Positions 57,549 through 64,000 of a stretch of 64,000 nt of DNA are shown piece by piece (position 1 is the first letter of the stretch; each line of letters opens with the position of its first letter). Where the stretch lies: positions 1,356,501 to 1,420,500 of the forward strand of contig LR746280.1 of the NCBI GenBank assembly GCA_902729315.2. Reading direction: 5' to 3'. Both the position numbers and the translations under genes were made by a program. This DNA is from Spirodela intermedia. Its lineage: Eukaryota > Streptophyta > Magnoliopsida > Alismatales > Araceae. The notes under the pieces were generated by a model that saw only the letters and a program-made list of their open reading frames with translations, had not been told where the DNA came from and ran no database searches.

Positions 57549-59150
57549 ATGCTGCTCTCGCCTGGGCATTCGCCGCGGCACATCGCCACGCCTCCGGCGC
57601 TGCGTTCTGTTGCCTCGTCTGAGAAAACCCTAGCTTCGGAGGGCGGCACGGTAGCCGGTACGGGCGCCGTCGGCAACCCTAATAAGCGCCGGCGTGTTGT
57701 TCTCGACGAGGATAGCTATGTGGCGGGGATTGAGAAGATCATCGAGCGTGATTACTTCCCCGACATCCCCAAGCTCCGGGACCGCCTCGATTGGCTCGAG
57801 GCCGTGCGCAGCGGCGATCCGGTTATCATCCGCGATGCGCAGTTGAAGATACTGGAGCGGAGGTCAGGTCTCGGCGCCTCTGCTGCTGCAGGTGGTAGGG
57901 TCTCATCCGTGGCGCCGGATGCCACAGCTTCTACGAGGGCAGGTAGCCAGATGCCAACGCCCGCCTCCAATTTTCGTTCCTTTTCCTCGTCTGCCACTCC
58001 TTTTGGTTTCGACGGGACGCCTTCGTTCGCTGGTCGGCTTCCTGGGAGCATGAGAGATTCTGCCGTGGAGGGTGACGAATCTGTGGATACAACCCTTTCT
58101 CTCGACGATTTTTTCACGCGTTACACCAGCGAGGACAACGAGAGCTTCTCGAAAATCCTCGAAAAGGTCAACTTGAGGAAGAAGGAGAAGGTTGCGCATC
58201 TATTGGAGAGGGACGGGGAGGAGCCATCGAAGGCGCTGGAGGCTGAACGAAGGGAGCAGATAACCGATGGATATGGAACGTCCGGTCAGCCAATGGACAC
58301 CTTGGAGGGATGGAAGTACACTGCGAAGAATCTACTGATGTATTATCCTGCAGATCGAGGGGAATTACCCCTGACAGAGGCAGAGATGTCCGAAAGAATC
58401 AAAGGCCTGACGAAGGAGATTACACGCTCAAACACTCGCTTCCACTCTAAGTCGGCATCAGATTCAAAACCTTCAACGCAAGACAATGTCGCTGTTCTTT
58501 ACACAACTGTTCCCGGCACCACACCTGCTGGTGCTTCCTGGCCTTTTGCGGACCGAGAGGCTGAGCGAACCAGAAGGTATGACCTGGAAGAGCTGAGGAA
58601 GACCCCCAACCAGTTTTACGCAGAATCCAGCAAGGAAGTTGTGAAGGGATACAGTTTCGTGAAGACACCGTCACCAGCCCCAGGCGTTGATGAATCCCCT
58701 TTCATGACCTGGGGAGAGATTGAGGGAACACCGCTAAGGCTGGATCTGGATGATACAACAGCTGACATTGGGGGAAGTGGCGAAGGCCCTCGTTTTAGCA
58801 TACCATTGCCACCGTCTCGCGACCTTAAGGCCCATTCTCTGTCAAGGGAAGCTGCCAGAAAACTCAGGGAGAAGTCCAAGATGTTTCAGAAGCCACCACT
58901 GCCTTCTCCAGCGAGAGCTGGTAGTGCAAGCCCGAGCGTCCGAACCCTATCTCCAGCTGCACAGAAATTTTGGAGGAATGCTTTTCCCAAGTCATCACGT
59001 TCTGTTGATGAAAGCCTTCGTGCCAGCTATCGTGGCTCCAGCCCAGTTGTAGGCACCCCCAGGGAGAGAAAAGCTGCAACAAGGTTTTCTAAAGAAGGGA
59101 GTTTGGGCTCTAGATCTCCTTCGGAAAGCGAAGCTCCTGCTCCTCCCTAG
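57549..59150 (+). CDS. ESS2: ESS2/DGCR14 (ES2) spliceosome-associated protein
   Basis: Nuclear protein of the ES2 family, found with late spliceosome complexes and linked to 5' splice-site choice in animals and yeast. Intronless, 533 aa, in the usual size range. The N-terminal block VVLDEDSYVAGIEKIIERDYFPDIPKLRDRLDWLEA (given here only as its landmarks, VLDEDSYVAGIEKIIERDYF then PDIPKLRDRLDWLEA, residues about 50-85) is the family signature. Later blocks are TLSLDDFFTRYTSEDNESF, the WKYTAKNLLMYYP region and SSKEVVKGYSFVKTPSPAPG followed by PFMTWGEIEGTPLRLD. The C-terminus is Ser/Arg/Lys-rich with REAARKLREKSK. The start is the first ATG in the CT-rich leader. Its last codons and 3' UTR are duplicated downstream (59340-59580). 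Confidence 0.95.
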   Translation: MLLSPGHSPRHIATPPALRSVASSEKTLASEGGTVAGTGAVGNPNKRRRVVLDEDSYVAGIEKIIERDYFPDIPKLRDRLDWLEAVRSGDPVIIRDAQLKILERRSGLGASAAAGGRVSSVAPDATASTRAGSQMPTPASNFRSFSSSATPFGFDGTPSFAGRLPGSMRDSAVEGDESVDTTLSLDDFFTRYTSEDNESFSKILEKVNLRKKEKVAHLLERDGEEPSKALEAERREQITDGYGTSGQPMDTLEGWKYTAKNLLMYYPADRGELPLTEAEMSERIKGLTKEITRSNTRFHSKSASDSKPSTQDNVAVLYTTVPGTTPAGASWPFADREAERTRRYDLEELRKTPNQFYAESSKEVVKGYSFVKTPSPAPGVDESPFMTWGEIEGTPLRLDLDDTTADIGGSGEGPRFSIPLPPSRDLKAHSLSREAARKLREKSKMFQKPPLPSPARAGSASPSVRTLSPAAQKFWRNAFPKSSRSVDESLRASYRGSSPVVGTPRERKAATRFSKEGSLGSRSPSESEAPAPP

Positions 59151-59580
59151 TGATGCTGACAGCTTGTATTAAACCCGTTTCAGTGCTATTCGTCCATGCA
59201 GGAACAAAAATGTGTACAATCTTGCAGTAAATCTTCATGTTCTTGCGAAATCTTTGAATTTTTGTCTGCATATTTTGATGAGCCAATCCCCACACCTGGA
59301 AATTAGATGTAACATCTGGGCAATAGCTGCTCTTCTCTTTATGGGCAAACCTCCTGCTCCTCCCCTACTGAAGCTGACAGTTTGAATTAAGCCCTTTTCA
59401 GTGTTATTCGTCCATGCAGGGACAAAAATGTGTACAATCTTGCAATAAATCTTCATGTTCTTGAGAAATCTTTGAATTTTTTTTTGTGTGCATATTTGAT
59501 GAGCCAATCCCCACACCTGGTTTAAAATGAGATGTAACATCTGGGCAATAGCTGCTCTTCTCTTTATGGGCAAACCTCCC
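59131..59580. repeat. Direct duplication of ESS2 3' end
   Basis: Two direct copies of about 220 bp, about 59131-59345 and 59352-59580. Each contains CTCCTGCTCCTCCC, GGAACAAAAATGTGTACAAT (GGGACAAAAATG in the second), and GATGAGCCAATCCCCACACC. The first copy includes the ESS2 C-terminal codons and stop, so the second carries a vestigial gene end. Open frames on the minus strand here are by-products. Confidence 0.85.
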
Positions 59581-60470
59581 CACCGTCTCTCTCCTTCACT
59601 CGTCTCTGCTAAAAACCTCCGCTTCAAGATTCACAATTGGAGTTCATGTTCATCTCGGCTGTTTTCTGAAAGAGTTAGTGATGCGTTTCCAAACCCTCCG
59701 GGAAGGCTCTTGCAGGTTCTTGAAGCGGGGATGGTACTGATTCTGGAATAAAATTATCCTTTAACTGTGGGTTTTTCTTTCATTTGATTTCATTCGAGGA
59801 CAAGATCATTGATTCAGCTATTACTATCCGGGCTAGAAAATCTCAAAATTCGGGATCTGTCAGACCCCCATGAAGCGTATCTGGTCGCCATCAACGACAG
59901 CGGAGGCTGGTCAGACTGGGCTGGGCTTAGTTTCTTTTCCATAGCTTTCATCAGGCCCAAGCCCATTAACGGGTCCTGATGGTTTCTTAATTTATAGGAT
60001 TAGAGCCTTCAACCCTTGAATCCACAAAAAGTCAACCTTCAATCCACAAGATCAATGGGGATCATGGAATCTATAAGCAGAAGCAGAAGAACATCATCAG
60101 AGAGAAAAACTTATAATATTTCAGAAATATTCTCCTCGAGTTACAATAGGAGCCTGGAAATGAGGTGGGGCAAGAAGAGGATCTTTAATAGATTTTGAAC
60201 CGATCTTGAATAGATCTTGGGGACATTGAAATTGACTTTGATAGACTAAGATCTTGAATATATATCTTAAGATCAGAATCCGGACAACATTTAAGATAAC
60301 TTCTCGGAGAAAATAGACAAAAAATAAATTTACATCAAGTAGCTTTTTGAAAGTAATTTTTTGTACTTTTGTTGAGCCCAATTAACTATTAATCTCTCTT
60401 TGAACATTCTTCTCTTTGCGGTCGAACCTCATAGTTGGGCTTCTGGTTTCAGACTCTTCTAGGTTCTAGG
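59581..60470. other. Unannotated intergenic DNA
   Basis: No domain, RNA gene or clear repeat recognised. Short open frames only. Confidence 0.4.
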
Positions 60471-60488
60471 CTACATCACTTTCTCTTT

Positions 60489-60489
<1 letters not shown>

Positions 60490-60555
<66 letters not shown>

Positions 60556-60646
60556 CTCTCTGCCTCTCTCTCGCCACCCATAAGAATCGTCAAAAGAGTG
60601 CTGTCCCGACGGCGGCAACGAGAACAGGTTTTGAACATTCCGCTTC

Positions 60647-60694
<48 letters not shown>

Positions 60695-60900
60695 CAGAAG
60701 AGTCGTCGGAAGTGTATGACATTCAGGCGGCGGAGACGAGAGCAGGTTTGGAACGTTCCGCTTCTTCCTCTCTCTCTCTCTCTCTCTATCGCGGCCCATG
60801 AGAGTTAAGAGTCGTCAGAAGCGTTTGGCTACCGCCGCCGGCGGACGAGAACAGGTTTGGATTGTGTTGCTTCTTCCCCGCTACGGCGACGATAACAATG
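60490..60900. repeat. (CT)n run and three-fold ~120-bp repeat
   Basis: A (CT)n run of about 60 bp (60493-60553) followed by three imperfect repeats, each with the order AAGAGTCGTC(A/G)GAAG, a G/C-rich stretch, CGAGAACAGGTTT, then GCTTCTTCC and a (CT)n tail, at about 60585, 60697 and 60805. No stable open frame spans them. Confidence 0.7.
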
Positions 60901-61720
60901 AGCCTCACTATCACTCCATTTCTCTCTTGGTCTCATTCCGCCTTCCTATCCCCTCACCCGCCAAACACGACAGAGTTGCCCTCGTAGCCCTCTGTCCTCT
61001 GGCGGCCGTTGTCGTGCAGACGGACCTCCCTTCTCATCTCCATCGCCATCGCCATCGCCATCGCCATCTATTCTTCCCCACTGATCACGGCACAAGAGCT
61101 CTGCGCGTCCTCCGTCTTCTACCCGCGTGCAAAAATTCCATTTGCTTTCGAATCTTCCACTTGTTCTCGTGTTAGCTACGATAACGACGGCCTCTTTCCT
61201 CTCCCCCTCTCTCCCTCCGACACATCGATCACGGCGCAAGATTCTTCTGCGTTGGCTGAGGGATCGTTGACTGATGGACATCGTATGGTCCGTCGGCCGG
61301 TGGCGGGCAACCAGTCCACCTCGACAGAGTCTGACTACGTAGAGATTGGGATTTGTGGGCCCCAAGAGTTAACAATGGAGATATTTCCTGTCGATATCTC
61401 CGACCGGTAGGTTTGATGACGATCCTGTTGAAAAATAGATTAAAATAATTTTCTTGTCGTTATATATAAAGATCGACACTTGCTAACTGGCAAAAGAGAT
61501 CTGTGTCAGAAAATGAAGCCACGATGCAACCTGCTTTAGAGAATCGTTGACAATAGCCGGACCTGGGTCCCCACAGTGCTGACCCGTACCATCCGTTGGG
61601 GCCCAGGTCATGTGGTGACGTTGACTTGATTAAATAATAACGCCAATAAAGCCTAAGAAGAAACAGGCTACGGCCCGGAACCTCCAAAAGCCCATTCCCA
61701 TCTCAGTTGACGTGCGGGTT

Positions 61721-61776
<56 letters not shown>

Positions 61777-62665
61777 CCAGAGAAAGTGCGCTTTCTCGGG
61801 CTTTTCTTCGGGGCCTGGCCCGGGCATTTGACGAGATAGACAGGGAGAAAAGGAAAGACCGCGATTTCGGCGATGATTAAGAAACAGCGATGGACTCTGC
61901 CTCCTCTCGGAATGTGGACGCCGTGTGCTCGCCGGCGGCTCTTCGTGGGCGCCGGCGGGTATACGTGGGCAAATTAGCGCCCGCCGCAGTAGAGCGCCTG
62001 ACGTGTAGGACGCCGACGCCCGCCAGTGCCCAGACGGCCGGAGAATGATGGGGGACCAAAGAGGTCTTCTTCTCTTCCTCCACGCCGGCAGCCATCCTTG
62101 TCGATCGATGAGCACTGGGGCCAGCCGGAGGAGGTTCCGGCGATGGCAGCTGAAGACTCTGACTCGTCTACGAGTTCATTGCCCCGCTTTCCACCTTCCG
62201 ATCCCCCACCTTCCTTCCCATCCGGAACCTCTTCAAAACTGCTCTGAAAAATCCGCGCATAAGAAACCCGTTTTACTCCAGCGAGGGATGCATTTATATC
62301 AAGTTTTGATCACCATTTTAATGGTTCTCCGCTGTGTCAGCGGCGATTTCTTCCATGTATGGCGGCACTAAGACCGTCAGTCAATCGGCTAGCTAAATGT
62401 AAACATTCCTTCAGCTGTTACTTTCTTTGGAACAGTGACCTGGTTTTATCCACAAGATGGCGCTTTGATGCCGACCGCGACCGGCAGTACAACTTCGAAG
62501 GGAGAGAACTCCGTCAGTGGAGGATTTCACACGCAATCACCAACCCTATAAGATAAGAAACTAGTTCCCCCTTCTCCGGCCTGTCCATCTTCCCACCGCA
62601 CTTCTTCTCCCCCTTGCCGCGCTGCTCTCACCAGCCCGTCTCCGGCGAAGCAACAGGCCGCTGCC
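60901..62665. other. Intergenic, including LEA2 upstream region
   Basis: Contains an (ATCGCC)n hexanucleotide run at about 61039-61071 and a 60-bp (GA)n run at about 61722-61774. A 133-codon open frame at 61009-61410 begins with a repeat-encoded IAIAIAIA stretch and has no recognisable domain; one at 62026-62247 is also unsupported. The proximal part presumably holds the LEA2 promoter. Confidence 0.45.
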
Positions 62666-63316
62666 ATGTCGACAGAGAGTATCGCAGCGGTCGTCCCCTA
62701 TAACCCCAAGAATGTCGTAGCGGAGGAGGACCCCGTCAAGAGCCACGCGGCGGAGCGGCGCGAGCACCGCCGCAGGCTGCTCCGGCGAGGGGCGTACGGC
62801 CTGGTGGCGGTGCTGGTGGTGGCGGCGGTCGTCCTCGTTACGGTGGGCTTGACCGTCTACAAGGTGCGCGAACCGAGGATGAGGATGGACTCCGTTAACC
62901 TACAGTGGAAAAACTTGCCGCAGAACGTCATCCTGAGGGTGGCGGCCGTCGCCTTGGTGAAGAACCAGAACGACGTCACCTTCTACTTCCAGCGAAGTTT
63001 GACCTCCGTCTACTGGAACGGCATGGAATTGGCCAACGCCACCGGGCCGAGCGGGAAGACCGGCGCGCGACGAATTTACCGGATGGGGCTGAACCTCGAT
63101 GTGACCTACGACAAATTGGCGGCGTTCCCGACTCTGATCGACCGCCTGAAGGACGGTGTTCTGAAGTTGAACAGCTCCACGACGGTCAACGGGCACGTCA
63201 AGGTGTTCGGGATGTTCCACCACCACGTCGATGTTTTCATCAACTGCACTATCTCCTTGGACCTGTGGAAGGAGACCATCACCGACCAGCTCTGTAACGA
63301 GTCGGTGAGTGTTTAG
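62666..63316 (+). CDS. LEA2/NHL-type membrane protein
   Basis: Intronless, 216 aa. Cytosolic N-terminus with a basic stretch (ERREHRRRLLRRG, about residues 30-42), one membrane anchor at about 43-65 (AYGLVAVLVVAAVVLVTVGL), then an extracytoplasmic LEA_2 beta-sandwich from about 75 (MRMDSVNLQW..., VALVKNQNDVTFYFQRS, VYWNGMELANA). NLDVTYDKLAAFPTLIDRL and a C-terminal HVDVFINCTISLDL complete the fold. N-glycosylation sequons NAT, NSS and NCT lie on the outer side. This matches the plant LEA hydroxyproline-rich glycoprotein/NHL family, which includes NDR1-like stress proteins; the specific role is unknown. The start ATG sits in a good context (GCCATGTC). Confidence 0.88.
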   Translation: MSTESIAAVVPYNPKNVVAEEDPVKSHAAERREHRRRLLRRGAYGLVAVLVVAAVVLVTVGLTVYKVREPRMRMDSVNLQWKNLPQNVILRVAAVALVKNQNDVTFYFQRSLTSVYWNGMELANATGPSGKTGARRIYRMGLNLDVTYDKLAAFPTLIDRLKDGVLKLNSSTTVNGHVKVFGMFHHHVDVFINCTISLDLWKETITDQLCNESVSV

Positions 63317-63780
63317 GCGGTGGGTCTCCTTCAGAAATCCTCCCTCCGAGATAGAAACATCATACAGAGAAGAAGAAATAGGTGGGGCAGAACGTTGCTG
63401 CATCTGTACTTTCTTGTTTTTTTCTCCTTAATGAGCAGCGGGGTCTCTGAGAGAAAATCAGCCAATGACTGATCTCCACGGAGATCTCTATTTTAGATGT
63501 CATAGAAAAAAAAAATGAATAGACAAATGAAGAAGAACAAGAAAGTGGGCTACAACGTTGCCAACTCTCCATATTTTCCTTTACATAGAAGCAGATTTGA
63601 AAGCTAATCTACCCAAATTAATCCAAAATTTTGCTACATGATTGGGGATCATTGGATTTCTGAGCATGTTTAGCATAGTCGACCTGCGAGTGAGATCCAT
63701 TCGACAAGCAACAGCGAGGTGCAATATAGACACGGGGCTCCTTGGGCAAAAGATTCAAGAACAGTTGTCTCTGATGAGCT
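63317..63780. other. Spacer between LEA2 and PPR 3' ends
   Basis: Convergent 3' flanks of the LEA2 gene (+) and the partial PPR gene (-). Nothing else recognised. Confidence 0.5.
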
Positions 63781-64000
63781 CTACCCTCCCATGAGCAGAC
63801 TGAAACCAGGGTTCTTCTCCAAGCCCACAGCCCTCATTAGCCACAGAATGCTATTAGCATCTTCTCTTCTCCCTGCTGATATATAAATATTGGCGAGAAT
63901 GATGTAGTTAGCGGCATTCTGGGGCTCCAAGTAGAAGAGATGCTTGGCGGCCGCCTCCCCAATGACCCAATTACCGCTCACTGAACAGCCATTCAACAAA
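63781..64000 (-). CDS. PPR protein C-terminus (E domain), partial
   Basis: Only the last 72 codons are in the window; the gene continues past the right edge. The fragment NGCSVSGNWVIGEAAAKHLF, then LEPQNAANYIILANIYISAG and a final KNPGFSLLMGG, matches the E motif at the end of PLS-class PPR proteins (compare LEPxNAGNYVLLSNIYA). PLS-class proteins act in organellar RNA editing or processing. No DYW domain follows: a TAG stop at 63781-63783 ends the frame, so it is an E-subclass protein. Unrelated in class to the P-type PPR gene at the left edge. Confidence 0.85.
   Translation of the reverse strand, partial: LLNGCSVSGNWVIGEAAAKHLFYLEPQNAANYIILANIYISAGRREDANSILWLMRAVGLEKNPGFSLLMGG

Noticed and set aside
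61009-61410. 133-codon frame with an IAIAIAIA stretch that looks like a signal peptide
   Set aside because: The hydrophobic part is encoded by an (ATCGCC)n repeat, the frame starts without a good ATG and no domain is recognisable.
62026-62247. 73-codon frame upstream of LEA2
   Set aside because: Pro/Ser-rich, no domain, no splice connection to LEA2; overlapping frames on both strands are equally open in this GC-rich stretch.

Overview
This window is nuclear DNA of a flowering plant. Genes are split by short GT-AG (and a few GC-AG) introns, exons are GC-rich in an AT-rich intergenic background, (GA)n/(CT)n microsatellites are common, and there are degenerate Ty1/copia and Ty3/gypsy retrotransposons. 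Gene content is plant-typical: PPR proteins, kinesin-13, a WRKY factor, SGT1 and secreted GH9 endoglucanases. High exon GC would suit a monocot or an early-diverging angiosperm, but I cannot name the species. Splice models below were built by hand by requiring conserved protein, reading phase and splice dinucleotides to agree.

Layout. 0.5-2.7 kb (-): an organellar-type PPR protein close to Arabidopsis At3g16010. 3.2-8.8 kb (-): kinesin-13B, 12 exons. 10.6-15.8 kb (+): a DUF1771 + Smr protein, 11 exons, divergent from the kinesin and convergent with the next gene (62 bp between stop codons). 15.8-18.6 kb (-): GH9 endoglucanase copy 1. 20.7-26.4 kb: copia and gypsy debris and two LTR-like insertions. 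27.6-30.9 kb (-): GH9 copy 2. 32.4-34.4 kb (-): a gypsy pol relic. 35-40 kb: the second copy of the copia debris, with a separate 1.7 kb insertion. 40.8-44.0 kb (-): GH9 copy 3. 46.5-48.2 kb (+): a group IIc WRKY factor, followed by about 900 bp of pure GA-rich DNA. 50.3-56.3 kb (+): SGT1, the TPR-CS-SGS co-chaperone, 10 exons. 56.8-57.15 kb: a long near-perfect inverted repeat. 57.5-59.15 kb (+): intronless ESS2/DGCR14. 62.7-63.3 kb (+): a LEA2/NHL membrane protein. 63.8-64.0 kb (-): the C-terminal end of an E-class PPR gene that runs off the window.

The most informative region is the GH9 array. Copies 2 and 3 lie in an old tandem duplication of about 10 kb (roughly 22.2-32.08 kb and 35.0-45.16 kb). 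The transposon debris in the two halves is clearly diverged and the last GH9 exons differ by a few percent. However, about 3.7-3.8 kb covering the promoter, exons 1-6 and their introns is almost identical. The change is sharp and falls within exon 7, as expected for gene conversion or a second, recent exchange. Post-duplication insertions (an LTR-like element with a 5-bp target duplication on the left, another insertion on the right) give a relative time order.

I found no rRNA gene, CRISPR array or complete tRNA gene. I do not see an unambiguous new molecular system. The strongest candidates for unexpected biology are the homogenised GH9 pair with its GC-donor introns and the 322-bp foldback between SGT1 and ESS2.
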